Shown piece after piece: positions 8,590-18,347 of a DNA stretch of 64,000 bases (positions within the stretch are counted from its first letter, which is position 1; the number at the start of each line of letters is the position of its first letter). A model generated the notes under the pieces. The model ran no database searches. It saw only the letters and a program-made list of their open reading frames with translations, and was not told the origin of the DNA. The stretch covers positions 1-64,000 of the forward strand of contig JACTNA010000014.1 of NCBI GenBank assembly GCA_014584315.1. Direction: 5' to 3'. Position numbers and translations under genes: made by a program. The stretch is from Planctomycetota bacterium (GTDB lineage: Bacteria > Planctomycetota > Phycisphaerae > Phycisphaerales > UBA1924).

Positions 8590-8694
8590 CCCTCTGCTAT
8601 GTGCTATTTGCCATTTGCTATTTGCTATTTGCTATTTGCCATTTGGCCCTTTGGCCCTTTGGCCTTTTGGCCCTTTGGCCCTTTGGCCCTTTGG
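8590..8694. repeat. Low-complexity repeat tracts (GCTATTT and TTTGGCCCTT types)
   Basis: A run of CTATTTGC/CCATTTGC-like units passes directly into about six decamer units of the TTTGGCCCTT type. The tract ends at the stop codon (TAG, read on the minus strand) of the following gene. It is much more AT-rich than the surroundings. Confidence 0.85.
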
Positions 8695-9846
8695 CTACGC
8701 CGCCATCGCCCCCGCGCTCACGCCCGCCGCACGCAGGATCGCGCGTGCCCGATTGACGTAGGAGTACCGCTCCGCGAGCGCGCGGGCGGCCTCGGCCCGG
8801 GCCGCGCTCTCCCGCTCCGATTCGCCCACCGCGCACCGCACCGCTCGCGCCAGGTCCGCCGGGTCGTCCGGCGCGAACCACCGCACCGCCGGCTCGCGCA
8901 CCAGCGCGCGCAGCGCGGGCACGTCCGACGCCACGATCGCCCTGCCCGACGCCAGGTACTCGCCCAACTTCACCGGGCTGGTCCACGCCGCGGACGGGTG
9001 CCGCGCGCTCGGCGGCAGCGCCAGCACGTCCGCGTGCCACAGGTGCGGCGGCACCCGGCAGAACGCCACGCGCCCCCGCACGTCCACGTTCCGCAGCCCC
9101 AGCGTCGCCGCCGACCGCCGCGCCGCCAGCACGTCCGCGTCCGTCCCGCCCACGACATGCACCGTCATCCCGTCGAGCAGCGACGCCGCGCGCAACAGCG
9201 TCCCCACGCCCTTGTACGCGTACAGGTGTCCGGCGTAGACGACGTGCGGCCCGGGCCACGCGTCGTAGGGCGACACGCCCGCGTCCTCCGGCGGCGCGAA
9301 CAACTCCGTGTCCACCGCGTCCGGCACGACGACCACGCGATCCGCCGCCGCTCCCAGCGAGACGTACTTCTCGGCCAGCACGGGCGAGATCGTCACGCAC
9401 GCCAGGATCGGCCGCTCCGACCGCCCCACGGCGCGCAGCGCGGAGATGCCCCCGAGCGCGTCGCCGTCGATGTCCAGGTGCGTCTCCAGCACGGTCGGCA
9501 GGCCGCGCTCGGCGCACGCCAGCGCGCCGCGGCAGTGTCGCGCGTACACGAGGTCGTACCCCTCGCGCGCGATCCGCTCCGCCGCCCACCCCGCGAACTC
9601 GCGCAGGTACGCCCCGTTCACCAGCAGTTCGTCCCGCTGGTCGGGCAGGTCCGCGCACTCGAACCGAACCCGCGGCTCCGCGTAGGCGTTCGCCGCCGAC
9701 GCGAGGGTCCACCCGCGCTCCGGCACGCGGCAGAAGACAGCCACCTCATGCCCGAGGCGCGCGAACCCCCCGCACGTCTTCACCACGTTGATCGCGTACG
9801 CCCGGTGGCTCCCGGGCGCGAGGTCAGAGATCGCGGCGATCCGCAT
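8695..9846 (-). CDS. GT4-family glycosyltransferase
   Basis: 383 aa with the two Rossmann-like halves of GT-B enzymes. The N-terminal half starts MRIAAISDLAPGSHRAYAIN and has FARLGHEVAVFCRV. The nucleotide-sugar half has VVYAGHLYAYKGVGTLLRAA (about 215-234), the ADVLALPPS strand and SPVKLGEYLASGRAIVASDVPALRALV. Enzymes of this type move a sugar from a nucleotide donor to a growing glycan on the cytoplasmic side of the membrane. The start at 9846 overlaps the upstream methyltransferase by 23 bp, consistent with one operon. Donor and acceptor cannot be predicted. Confidence 0.88.
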   Translation of the reverse strand: MRIAAISDLAPGSHRAYAINVVKTCGGFARLGHEVAVFCRVPERGWTLASAANAYAEPRVRFECADLPDQRDELLVNGAYLREFAGWAAERIAREGYDLVYARHCRGALACAERGLPTVLETHLDIDGDALGGISALRAVGRSERPILACVTISPVLAEKYVSLGAAADRVVVVPDAVDTELFAPPEDAGVSPYDAWPGPHVVYAGHLYAYKGVGTLLRAASLLDGMTVHVVGGTDADVLAARRSAATLGLRNVDVRGRVAFCRVPPHLWHADVLALPPSARHPSAAWTSPVKLGEYLASGRAIVASDVPALRALVREPAVRWFAPDDPADLARAVRCAVGESERESAARAEAARALAERYSYVNRARAILRAAGVSAGAMAA

Positions 9847-10654
9847 GGCCGCCTCCGTTCGTCGCTCCGCCGCGCCCCGCGCCATCGACGCGGCAGAGCA
9901 CGGCGTGGCACCGCAACTCCGAACGATCCGCCAGCCGGAGCCGGAACGCCGCCTCGCCGCGCAGGCACGACCGCACCGGGCGATCGTCCTGCGGCATCAG
10001 CCGGCTGCGCACCGGCCGCAGCCCACGCGAGCGAAGGAACGACAGGAACTCACGCCGCGACCACTCGCGCACGTGCTCGCGCTTCACCGCCTCGCGGCAG
10101 CCTCGCCCCCGAACGCGGTCGCGGTCCGGCGTCGAGACCAGCACGAGCGTCCGCGCGTGCGCGAACGAGCGGATCATCGCCAGCGCGGGGTCCGGGTCAA
10201 GCAGGTGCTCCACCACGTCCGCGAACAGGATCAGGTCGAACGTCCGCCACGGCGCGACGCCGGGGCGTTCGAGGTCCACCGCGTGCAGCCGCGCGTGCCG
10301 GCAGCGCGTCCGCGCGATCGCGACCGCGCTCGGCTGGTCCATCCCCTCGGCGTCCGCGCACACCGGCTCGATCCACTCGGCGAGTTTCGTGCCCGGCCCA
10401 CACCCCACGTCGAGCACGCTGCCCAGCCCGCGCCGAAGCACAACGCCCGCGGCCCAGCGGTAGACGTGCCGCTGGTAGCGACCGCTCATGGCCAGCCGCG
10501 CCGGGTGCCAGTAGTCCGGGTACTCGCCGGTGTGGTCGAGGCTCTCGTTGCGCACGCCCTGCCGGTAGCCCCGCGGCAGGCCGAACTCCGTCGGATCGCG
10601 GGGGGCCGCGCCCGCCTCCACAACCACGGGCTTCGCTCGCGTCGCCGTCGTCAT
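9824..10654 (-). CDS. Class I SAM-dependent methyltransferase
   Basis: 276 aa. The SAM-binding motif I is SVLDVGCGPGTKLAEW (LDVGCGPG at 81-88). The acidic strand-2 residue is in AEGMDQPSAVAIA, and FDLILFADVVEHLLDPDPAL is the motif II/III region of Methyltransf_11/23 proteins. It lies between two glycosyltransferase genes, overlaps the upstream one by ATGA (start 10654, upstream stop 10651-10653) and the downstream one by 23 bp. That suggests it methylates a sugar or glycan intermediate. The exact acceptor is unknown. Confidence 0.88.
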   Translation of the reverse strand: MTTATRAKPVVVEAGAAPRDPTEFGLPRGYRQGVRNESLDHTGEYPDYWHPARLAMSGRYQRHVYRWAAGVVLRRGLGSVLDVGCGPGTKLAEWIEPVCADAEGMDQPSAVAIARTRCRHARLHAVDLERPGVAPWRTFDLILFADVVEHLLDPDPALAMIRSFAHARTLVLVSTPDRDRVRGRGCREAVKREHVREWSRREFLSFLRSRGLRPVRSRLMPQDDRPVRSCLRGEAAFRLRLADRSELRCHAVLCRVDGAGRGGATNGGGHADRRDL

Positions 10655-12030
10655 GCCGCTTCCTCCGATGCGCCGTCGCGCGCCGCGCACAGCGCGCGGA
10701 CCTCGCGTCCGACGGCGTTGAGGAACGCCGCGCGCCGCTCCGGCGGCAGGCGCCCCGCGAACCCGCGCAGGCTGCGCGTCCAGGCTTCGGCGCACGACGC
10801 GTCGCTCAGCAGCGCGCCCTCCCAGCGCACGGGGGGCGGCGCGCCCGACGCCGAGCGGTTCGCCGCCATCGCCCTGCGCGCCGCCTCGATCTCGCGTTCG
10901 ACCGTGGCCGCCAGCCCGAACCGCCGGCGCACGCTCGCCGCCGCCGCCGAACCGAGCGACTCGCTCCAGTCCGCGTCGCGGAGCAGCTCGCCGATCGCGT
11001 AGGCGAAACTGTCGGCGTCGCCCGGCACGCACAGCCCGGTCACGCCCGTCTCCACCGGCGCATCCAGCCCCGGCGCGGCCGCCACGACCACCGGCGCGCC
11101 GGCGCACATCGCCTCGATCACCGTCTTGGGGTGCCCCTCGTACGCCGACGCCTGCGCGTACACCGCGCACCGCCGCATCCGCGCGAGCAACTCGCGGTGC
11201 GGCACGCGCGGCCCGAACCGCACCGGCGCGCCCAGCCGCGACGCCAGCGAGCGCAGCGCGCCCTCCTCCGGCCCCTCGCCCACCACGTCCAGCCGCGACA
11301 GCGGCCCGCGCGGCGCGGCCACCCGCGCCGCCGCCTCGATCAGCACCTCCACACGCTTGCGCGCCACCAGTTGTCCCGCGTACAGCACCGTGCCGCGCTC
11401 CCGCTCGCTCGCCCCCGCCGGCGGCTCGTCGTCGATCACGAAGTTCGGGATCAGCGCGGCCCGCGCCGTCGCCACGCCGTACCGCCAGCACACCTCGTCC
11501 AGCATCAGCGGCGAGGTCCCGATCACCACGTCCGCGCCGCGCACGATCTCCCCCTCGCGCGACGCCACCTCCGCCGCCACGCGCGACTCCGGCCCGTGCT
11601 CCGCGGCCTCGAACCGCGACCAGAGATACCCCCCCCGCGCCGCCAGCCCGACCCGCACCCCGCCCTCCCGCAGCCGCGCCGCCACCGCCAGCGCCTGCTC
11701 GCCCGACGCGAACTGGTTGGTGCGGACATACGCCGTCGCGCACCCGCGCGCCGCCGCCGCCGCGCGACGCGCCGCCTCCGCCCGCCACGCCGCCCGCTCC
11801 GTCCCGTCCCGGTTGCACACGCACTCCAGCGGGCAGGGCGACGCCAGCGACCGAGCGATCTCCTCGTCCTCCGCCCCGCCATCGCTCACCACGATCACTC
11901 TCCCGAACGACGCCGCCAGCCGCTCGACCAGCGACCACTCGCGCTCGAGCATCCCCAGGTCGCGCCACGCCGACAGCGGCGTCCCCTCGCTGAGCACGAA
12001 GACCAGGGCATCGGCGACTCGGCTCTGCAC
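10651..12030 (-). CDS. GT4-family glycosyltransferase (GTG start)
   Basis: 459 aa. I chose the GTG at 12030: GGAGG lies about 6 nt upstream and the protein then begins with a regular first beta strand (ADALVFVLSEG). Longer extensions are antisense to the GT2 gene. Donor-domain motifs are GTVLYAGQLVARKRVEVLIEAA, LDVVGEGPEEGALRSL, and the E-x7-E segment in SAYEGHPKTVIEAM followed by CAGAPVVVAAAPGLDAPVETG. It is the first gene of a three-gene minus-strand operon (this gene, methyltransferase, glycosyltransferase) and is divergent from the GT2 gene 126 bp away. Specificity unknown. Confidence 0.88.
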   Translation of the reverse strand: MQSRVADALVFVLSEGTPLSAWRDLGMLEREWSLVERLAASFGRVIVVSDGGAEDEEIARSLASPCPLECVCNRDGTERAAWRAEAARRAAAAARGCATAYVRTNQFASGEQALAVAARLREGGVRVGLAARGGYLWSRFEAAEHGPESRVAAEVASREGEIVRGADVVIGTSPLMLDEVCWRYGVATARAALIPNFVIDDEPPAGASERERGTVLYAGQLVARKRVEVLIEAAARVAAPRGPLSRLDVVGEGPEEGALRSLASRLGAPVRFGPRVPHRELLARMRRCAVYAQASAYEGHPKTVIEAMCAGAPVVVAAAPGLDAPVETGVTGLCVPGDADSFAYAIGELLRDADWSESLGSAAAASVRRRFGLAATVEREIEAARRAMAANRSASGAPPPVRWEGALLSDASCAEAWTRSLRGFAGRLPPERRAAFLNAVGREVRALCAARDGASEEAA

Positions 12031-12156
12031 GGCGTCCTCCGTCCGGGCGGGCGCGCAGCCACGCCCGTCCCGCACGCTTATCGGCCGATCCGCCCCCCGA
12101 CACTCGCCCGATTGGGTTTCTCGCCCCCGCCCGCCCCGACACCCGATGACTCCCCC

Positions 12157-13410
12157 ATGCCCCCCGTCAGCGTCCTGCTCCCGGTCGCTACCGATTCCGC
12201 CCGGCTCGCCGAGGCCTTCGCCTGTATCGCCCGCCAGACGCTCGCCGACCTCGACATCCTCATCCTCCTCAACGGCTCCGACGCACCGACCGAGCGGCTG
12301 GCGTTCGACCTGGCCGCGTCCGACCAACGGGCGCGGGCGATCCGCCTCGGTCCCGTCGCCAATCTCGCCGCCGCCCTGAACGCCGGCCTGCTGCACGCCC
12401 GCCACGACCTCATCGCCCGCATGGACGCCGACGACGCCTGCGCGCCCAACCGCCTCGCGGTTCAAGTCTCGCGCCTCGAGGCCGAGCCGACCCTCGCCGC
12501 CGTCGGCTCCGCCTGGGACCTCGCCGACGCCGAAGGCCGCCTCGTCGCGACCGTCCGCCCGCCGACCGACCCCGCCGAGATGCGATGGCGGCTGCTCGTC
12601 GAGAACCCGCTGGCGCACGGGTCGATGCTCATGAGACGACCGGCCGTGCTCGCCGCGGGCGCCTACGACCCGCGCCGCGCGCGCGCCCAGGACTACGACC
12701 TCTGGCTGCGCCTGAGCGCGATCGCCCCGATCGCCGCCGTGCCCGAGACGCTCTACGCCCACCGCCGGCGCGCCGGGTCGTCGGCGTTCGCGTCGTCCGC
12801 CGAGCAGGCCCGCGCCGCGGCCGACCTGCTCGTCGCGCGCTGGAGCGCGCTGCCGCCCGGCGACTCGGCGTTCGTCGCCGCCGCGATCGCGGACGCGATG
12901 TCCCGCCCCGAGGGGCCGCGGCGCGCGAGCGACGCCATCGCCGCCCACATGCGCGCCCGCGGCCCGACGCGCGACGCCCTGCTCGCCTGGCTCTGGACCG
13001 CCTGGCGGTTCCCGACGGCCGACCGCGCCGCCATCGACGCCTGCCGACGCAGCCGCGTGCGCGAAGTCGGCGCGATGCTCCGGGCCGCGAGCGTGCGCCG
13101 CGTCTGGCTCTGGGGCGCGGGCGCGCACTCGGCATGGCTGCTCGCCCACGCCCACGACCTCGGCGTCGAGATCGCCGGGCTGATCGACGACCGCCTCGCG
13201 GGGCAGACTCGCCACGCCCTCGCCGTCGCCCCCCCCTCAGCCCTCCGCCCCGGCGAGCACGCCCTCATCTCCACCGACAGCGCGGAGGACGAGGTCTGGC
13301 TCGCCTCGCTCCCGCACCGGAAGCGCGGCGTCGTCGTCTGGCGGCTCTACGCCGAGAACGAAGCCGAATCGCGCAGCGCACCCCTCGCGCCCGTCCCGAA
13401 CGCCGCCTGA
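12157..13410 (+). CDS. GT2-family glycosyltransferase with extra C-terminal Rossmann-like domain
   Basis: 417 aa. The GT-A domain (about 1-215) starts VSVLLPVATDSARLAEAFACIARQ, has the metal-binding DxD in LIARMDADDACAPNRL, NPLAHGSMLMRR and the acceptor-side motif RARAQDYDLWLRL. A helical linker leads to a C-terminal domain (about 310-415) with VWLWGAGAHSAWLLAHAH, an IAGLIDDRLAG acidic strand and EHALISTDSAEDEVW. The last domain looks like a small nucleotide-binding Rossmann fold and has relatives in the genes at 13426 and 55139. The gene is flanked by divergent and convergent glycosyltransferase genes. Reaction and sugar are not predictable. Confidence 0.85.
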   Translation: MPPVSVLLPVATDSARLAEAFACIARQTLADLDILILLNGSDAPTERLAFDLAASDQRARAIRLGPVANLAAALNAGLLHARHDLIARMDADDACAPNRLAVQVSRLEAEPTLAAVGSAWDLADAEGRLVATVRPPTDPAEMRWRLLVENPLAHGSMLMRRPAVLAAGAYDPRRARAQDYDLWLRLSAIAPIAAVPETLYAHRRRAGSSAFASSAEQARAAADLLVARWSALPPGDSAFVAAAIADAMSRPEGPRRASDAIAAHMRARGPTRDALLAWLWTAWRFPTADRAAIDACRRSRVREVGAMLRAASVRRVWLWGAGAHSAWLLAHAHDLGVEIAGLIDDRLAGQTRHALAVAPPSALRPGEHALISTDSAEDEVWLASLPHRKRGVVVWRLYAENEAESRSAPLAPVPNAA

Positions 13411-13425
13411 TCCGGCACCCTCGAC

Positions 13426-15051
13426 TCACCCCGCGCGGGCGTACAGCGGCACGACCGGCCGATCGCCCGCCCACTCGCCCGCCCGACGCAGCAGCAGCGG
13501 CTCGTGCTCGTCGCTCGATATCACCACCGCCTCGACGCCCAGCCGCGACGCCCCGTCCGGCGTCACCACCGGCCGCCCGAAGAGCATCCCCGGCGGCCCA
13601 TCCGCCTCACCCGCCCGATCGTCGACGATCGCCACGATCGCCGGCGTCCGCTCGACCGCCCGGCGCACCCGGCGCGTGTGCCGGCCCGCCCCGTAGAGCG
13701 CGATCCGTTCCACCCCCCCCCGCACGAGCCGCGCGACCGCCTCCAGCACCAGCCGATCCGCGGCCGTCGGCAGGTCGGGGAGATGCACGGGCAGCGTCAC
13801 GCCGCGCTCCACCTCGATGCCGCGCTCGCTCTCGCGCCAGCTCCGGACGCCCAGGTCCCCGAGCCACCACCGGGCGAGCGCACCGAGCGAACGCGCCGGG
13901 CACTCGCCCAGCAGTTCGAGCGCGCCCAGCATCACCCGCCAGCGCGACGCGATCGCCCCCGGCTCCCGGGCCTCGGGCGTCTCCGGCGCGCCCGCGGCCT
14001 CCTCGACGAACGCGGCGAACCGAGGCCCGAGCACGCGGGCGTCCAGCGACCGCAGCGCGGCCGCGTGCGCCGCGACGCCCATGCGCGCCAGCGCAGCGCG
14101 GTCGCCCGCCAGCGCGCCCAGACGCCCGGCCATCTCGTCCATCGCGCCGACCGGCACGACCACGCCCTCCACCCCGTCGCGCACCAGGTCCGTCGCCCCG
14201 CCGCACCCCCCGGTGATCGCCACCGCGCGACCCGCCGCCATCGCCTCCATCACCACCAGCGGCCAGCCCTCGCTCCGGCTGACCAGCACCAGCGCATCGT
14301 GCGCCCGGTGCAGGCCGCCCATGCGTCCCAGCGGCGCCGGGCCGAGCAGCCGCGCCCGACCCGCCGCCACATGCCCCCGCAGCGCGCGCTCCAGCCCCCC
14401 GCGCGACGGCCCGTCGCCCACGATCGTCAACTCGAACGCGATCCCTCGCCCGTGCAGCCCGTCGGCGAGCGCGGCGAGATCGAGCACACGCTTGTTCATC
14501 CCGTCCAGCCACCCCGCGTAGAGCAGCCGCAGCGGCCCCGGCCCGTTCGCCGGCGCGGGGGCATCGGGCACGTCGATCGGGCACGGCAGCGTGCCCCCCC
14601 CCGATCGCCCGACCGCGCGCGCCACCGACCCGCTCACCGCCCGCCAGGCGTCCGCCAGCGGCAGGCAACGCTCGTAGAGGTCCCGTGCCATCAGATCGTC
14701 GCCGTGGCACCACGCCGCGCACCGCACCCCCCGGCGCCGCAGCAGCGCGCACGCGATGAACCCCTGCACCAGGTCGTTCGGCACCACGACCTGCGCCTCG
14801 GCGTGCAGCAGCGCATCACGCACCGAGACCGCCTGCGCCGCCGGGTCCGCGACCCCCGGCCACGCGCACAACGACAGGCCCGGCGCGCCCGACAGCGGCG
14901 TCGCGTCCACGCTCTCGACCGTCACGCCCGCGCCGACCATCATCGGCCTCACCGGGCACGCCGCCAGCCGCGCCAGCCGCGCGCCCGTCACCGTCACGCC
15001 GCTCACGCGGTGCGCCCGGTGCAGCCCGACGACGGTCGGCCTTGCGCTCAT
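13426..15051 (-). CDS. GT4-family glycosyltransferase with C-terminal GAGRHT domain
   Basis: 541 aa. The GT-B portion has LRLLYAGWLDGMNKRVLDLA, FELTIVGDGPSRGGLERAL, DALVLVSRSEGWPLVVMEAM (E-x7-E) and AGRAVAITGGCGGATDLV. A spacer of about 60 residues follows, then a C-terminal domain (about 440-541): RIALYGAGRHTRRVRRAV, VAIVDDRAGEADG, GRPVVTPDGASRLG and AVVISSDEHE. This tail corresponds to the tails of the genes at 12157 and 55139. The start overlaps the next gene's stop by ATGA (15048-15051), so it is translationally coupled to the methyltransferase. It converges with the GT2 gene, 15 bp apart. Several C9 tracts lie in the gene. Confidence 0.86.
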   Translation of the reverse strand: MSARPTVVGLHRAHRVSGVTVTGARLARLAACPVRPMMVGAGVTVESVDATPLSGAPGLSLCAWPGVADPAAQAVSVRDALLHAEAQVVVPNDLVQGFIACALLRRRGVRCAAWCHGDDLMARDLYERCLPLADAWRAVSGSVARAVGRSGGGTLPCPIDVPDAPAPANGPGPLRLLYAGWLDGMNKRVLDLAALADGLHGRGIAFELTIVGDGPSRGGLERALRGHVAAGRARLLGPAPLGRMGGLHRAHDALVLVSRSEGWPLVVMEAMAAGRAVAITGGCGGATDLVRDGVEGVVVPVGAMDEMAGRLGALAGDRAALARMGVAAHAAALRSLDARVLGPRFAAFVEEAAGAPETPEAREPGAIASRWRVMLGALELLGECPARSLGALARWWLGDLGVRSWRESERGIEVERGVTLPVHLPDLPTAADRLVLEAVARLVRGGVERIALYGAGRHTRRVRRAVERTPAIVAIVDDRAGEADGPPGMLFGRPVVTPDGASRLGVEAVVISSDEHEPLLLRRAGEWAGDRPVVPLYARAG

Positions 15052-15890
15052 GCAGCCAGCCTCTCGACCGCGCGCGCCTCCGGGGTGCCGGGCCGGACCT
15101 CCCACGCCCGCTCGAGCGCGCCGCGCACGTCCGACGCGACCACCGGGCGATCGGGCAGGCGGATCAGGCCCACGTTCGCGCACCCGGGCCTGCCGTTCGG
15201 CGCACGCAGCCCGCGCATCTTCTCGAAGGGCCACGCCTCGAACAGCGCGATCGGCCCGTACTCGCGCCCGCCCGACGACTCGTGCAGCGCGAGGTCGTGC
15301 AGCGCGACCCACGCCCCCGGCGCGAGCGCCGGCGCGAGCGCGAGCAGGTCGCCGGTCGGCATCGGGTGCCGATGGTCCGCGTCGATGAAGGCCAGTTCCA
15401 CGCTCCGCGCCGGCAGCGCCGCGCCCGCGTGCGCCGCGGTGCGCCCCCCGTGCACGGTCGCGCCGTGCGCCAGGTCGGGCGTCATCTCGCCGATCGCCTC
15501 GCCCACGGCGCGCGACGCGTCGAAGTAGCAACGATCGAGCGCGTCGAACGTGTGCAGGACCGTCAGCCCGTCCTCGCGGCGCAACGGCACGCCCGCGTCG
15601 TGCAGCCCGAGCAGCAGGGCGCACGCCGACACGCCGGCCGCCGTGCCGATCTCGGCCACAAGCCGCGGGCGCAGGCAGAACGCCGCGTCGTAGAGCATCA
15701 TCGCGTCGGCGATGCCCACGCTCCCCGCCGCCCACGCGGGCGGCGCACACCGCGACACCAGGCCCATCACGCCCGACTCGTCCGGTTCGACGCCCCAGCG
15801 GGACCGCACCAGACCGTGCGACGCGATGTTCGCCGCGAGCCAGGCCGCACGCTGCTCCGGCGACTTGACCCGCGGCGCATCGACCCTCAT
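15048..15890 (-). CDS. Class I SAM-dependent methyltransferase (Methyltransf_24-like)
   Basis: 280 aa. Motif I is VAEIGTAAGVSACALLLG, and the VELAFIDADHRHP plus APGAWVALHDLALHES strands match the Methyltransf_24/cephalosporin-hydroxylase-like group often found in polysaccharide loci. The DADH motif may hold a metal ion. Start and stop both overlap neighbours by ATGA, so it lies in a tight operon with the CgeB-like gene upstream and a GT4 gene downstream. The likely job is methylation of a sugar hydroxyl. The frame is open upstream but runs into the neighbouring gene, so the ATG at 15890 is preferred. Confidence 0.82.
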   Translation of the reverse strand: MRVDAPRVKSPEQRAAWLAANIASHGLVRSRWGVEPDESGVMGLVSRCAPPAWAAGSVGIADAMMLYDAAFCLRPRLVAEIGTAAGVSACALLLGLHDAGVPLRREDGLTVLHTFDALDRCYFDASRAVGEAIGEMTPDLAHGATVHGGRTAAHAGAALPARSVELAFIDADHRHPMPTGDLLALAPALAPGAWVALHDLALHESSGGREYGPIALFEAWPFEKMRGLRAPNGRPGCANVGLIRLPDRPVVASDVRGALERAWEVRPGTPEARAVERLAA

Positions 15891-18343
15891 GCCGCCCGCT
15901 CCTCCGCGAGGACCGTGCGCGCCCCGCCGGCCGCGCCCAGCGAATCCGCCACCATCCGCAGCATCCGGCGCGCGAAGGCCGCCTGCGTGCACCGCGACCG
16001 CACGCGCCCCGCCACCAGCGCCGACCACGCGGCGCGCAGGTCCGGCCGCTCGATCAACATCTCGACTCGACGCTCCAGTTCGTCCGCGGACGCGAACCCG
16101 AGCGACGCGGGGTCGCCCAGCAGCCACGCCGGGTCCGACTCGCGCTCGACCCGTTCGATCTCGCCGCGCCGCTCACGCTCGAGCGCGCCGCGCCCGACCC
16201 ACAGGCACGGCCCCGGCTCCATCCCGATGCGCTGCATGAGGGCGCACGCCGCCAGCGCGGCCGGGCTGTCCGCCCACGCGAACCCGACCGCGTCGTCGCG
16301 CTCCGCCACCGGGCGCACGCCCCGCTCGACCAGTTCCGCCCGCGCCCGCGCCCGCAGCGGGGCGACGGCGTCCGCCGTCATGCGGCAGAGCGCGACGCCG
16401 CCGGAGAGCGCGCACTCCATCACCCGCTGGTGCACGATCGCGCCGGGCGAGACGTGCAGGTGCGCCGCCGCCGCCCGGTACGACGCCCGCAGCGCCTCGC
16501 CGTGCTCCAGTGCTCCCCGAGCGAACGCGCCGAGCGTCGGGTGGCGCTCCCACCCCTTGCCGTACAGGTGCAGACGCCAGCCGCGCCGCGCGCACACCTC
16601 CGCCGCCCAGTGCGCCGCCTGGTGACGAACGATCCGTTCGGCGATCGGCATCACGTACTGGTGCCGCACCAGCGCGGCCAGGCGGTCGTCGTCGCGCCCG
16701 AAGGCCTCGCGGACCGACCGCTCGGCGACGAGCCGGAGCGTCCGCACCAGGCTCCCCGCCAGCGGGTGCGCCACCGCCGCGCGAACCATCGGCCACGCCG
16801 CCTCGAACAGCCGCGGCGTCGCCGCGCCCTCGCGCATCGCGTCCGCCACCAGACGCGCGTGCAGCGCGTCCGGCGGCTCGCTCTGGTGCGTCGCGTACGC
16901 GATCTCGCACTCGTGCTCGCGCAGCATCGAAGGCTCCACCGGCCCGCCGTGGAACTTCGACTCGTCCGCCGCCACCGGCGAGGGCAGCGTCCGCTCACGC
17001 GGATAGCCGAACTTCTCGACGAAACTCGCGTGCACGTGCCCCGCCGTGAAGTCCAGCGGCCCCATCGACTCGCCCACGCGCCGGTCGAACAGGTGCCCCA
17101 GCGCGTCCTGCACCCAGCAGACCAGCGGCACGTTCGACGGCAGCAGCCCGTCGTACGACGACGACCGCGTGTAGTTGATCAGCACGATCAGGTCCGGCTC
17201 GAGGTCACGCACCGCGCGCAGCACGCCCACCGTCGTCAGGATCGCGCACGGGTCCGGCTCCGCCAGCACCTCGGCGCGGCACCCCTCGTCCCGCAGGCGC
17301 CGCGCCAGCCCCTCCGCCGCGTGCCGCACGAACGTCGAGTACCGGCTCGTCGGGATCAGCACGCGCAGCGGACGCCCCCCCCCTCGCGCCCCGCTCCACC
17401 GCCGCCCCCACCACGCCGCGTCCCGACCGGCGTACACGCCCTCGACCTCCGCCCGCACCCGCTCGAACGCCGCCGCCTGCGCCCGCGTCAGCCGCGCGAA
17501 CGCCTCCGTCGGCGCCTCCGCGAACCGCGTCCGCACCACGTGCAACGGCACGAACGCCGGCACGACCTGCACCTCCAGCCGCTCCATCGACTCACGCTCG
17601 AACCGCGCTACCCCGTCCGCGCCCGCGTAGACCGTCACGCGGGGGTCCGCCAGCCGCTCGCGCAGGTCGCACACCGACAGCCCGTCCAGCAGTTCCAGCG
17701 CATCGGCCTGCAGCACGCACACACGCGGCCGATACCCGACCACGTTCGCCGGCGTCCCGTCGCACACCGCCATGAACACCCACGGCGGGTCCATCCCCTC
17801 GACCGCGATCGGCCGCGGAAACACCCCGAGGTTCGACACCTGCCCCTCCGCGAAGCGCGCCGCCACCGTCCGCTGGTCGCTCAGCCCGACCCACGCCGAA
17901 GCCCCGCGCCCGTCACGCTCCCGACGCACGATGTTCCCGTCGATCGCCCGGAAGCAGTCCCAGCGGGGCAGCGAGCGCGCCCACTCGTCCAGCGCGCCGG
18001 CCAGGTCCGTCCCGCGCACCGCCGCCACGTTCGCGCGGCAGGTCTCAAGACGCTCCGCGTGCGGCACCCGGTCGTCCGGCAGGCGTTCCATCGCCGCGCG
18101 CAGCCCCGCCACGTCCGGGTCGGCCTGCGCCGCCTCCGGCAGCGCGTCGAGCATCTCCCGGGCGGGCGTCACCAGCCCGAGCCGCGCGAAGTTCGCCGCC
18201 GCAAGGAACCGAAGCCCGGCGTCCATCGGCGCGGCGTCGATCGCCCGCAGCCCGATCGGCAGGAACTCCCAGGGCCGCCCGCTCCGCCCGAGCGCGATCA
18301 CGTCGTTGCGGGTCAGGCGGCTCGCGGTCGGCTCGGGGGGCAT
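15887..18343 (-). CDS. CgeB/YkvP-like glycosyltransferase, large
   Basis: 818 aa. The first 150 residues are helical and repeat-like (FLPIGLRAIDAAPMDAGLRF, AREMLDALPEAAQAD). From about 330 there is a GT-B core: LRVLIPTSRYSTFVRHAAEG, PDLIVLINYTRSSS, PLVCWVQDALGHLFD, and late in the protein WRLHLYGKGWERHPTLGAFA, ASYRAAAAHLHVSP and RVMECALSGGVALC. That layout is typical of glycosyltransferases of the CgeB/DUF3880 type. It is the first gene of a three-gene operon coupled by ATGA to the methyltransferase. The start at 18343 has TACACG 4 nt upstream and is divergent from the heptose-activation gene. The sugar is unknown. Confidence 0.75.
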   Translation of the reverse strand: MPPEPTASRLTRNDVIALGRSGRPWEFLPIGLRAIDAAPMDAGLRFLAAANFARLGLVTPAREMLDALPEAAQADPDVAGLRAAMERLPDDRVPHAERLETCRANVAAVRGTDLAGALDEWARSLPRWDCFRAIDGNIVRRERDGRGASAWVGLSDQRTVAARFAEGQVSNLGVFPRPIAVEGMDPPWVFMAVCDGTPANVVGYRPRVCVLQADALELLDGLSVCDLRERLADPRVTVYAGADGVARFERESMERLEVQVVPAFVPLHVVRTRFAEAPTEAFARLTRAQAAAFERVRAEVEGVYAGRDAAWWGRRWSGARGGGRPLRVLIPTSRYSTFVRHAAEGLARRLRDEGCRAEVLAEPDPCAILTTVGVLRAVRDLEPDLIVLINYTRSSSYDGLLPSNVPLVCWVQDALGHLFDRRVGESMGPLDFTAGHVHASFVEKFGYPRERTLPSPVAADESKFHGGPVEPSMLREHECEIAYATHQSEPPDALHARLVADAMREGAATPRLFEAAWPMVRAAVAHPLAGSLVRTLRLVAERSVREAFGRDDDRLAALVRHQYVMPIAERIVRHQAAHWAAEVCARRGWRLHLYGKGWERHPTLGAFARGALEHGEALRASYRAAAAHLHVSPGAIVHQRVMECALSGGVALCRMTADAVAPLRARARAELVERGVRPVAERDDAVGFAWADSPAALAACALMQRIGMEPGPCLWVGRGALERERRGEIERVERESDPAWLLGDPASLGFASADELERRVEMLIERPDLRAAWSALVAGRVRSRCTQAAFARRMLRMVADSLGAAGGARTVLAEERAA

Positions 18344-18347
18344 CGGG

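Noticed and set aside
8530..12156. Very long open frame on the plus strand leading into the GT2 gene
   Set aside because: Arg/Pro/His-rich translation antisense to two glycosyltransferases and a methyltransferase with clear motifs; only the part from 12157 is a real protein.
12455..12480. tRNA T-loop-like string (GGTTCAAGTC)
   Set aside because: Lies within the coding frame of the GT2 gene and lacks acceptor and anticodon stems.
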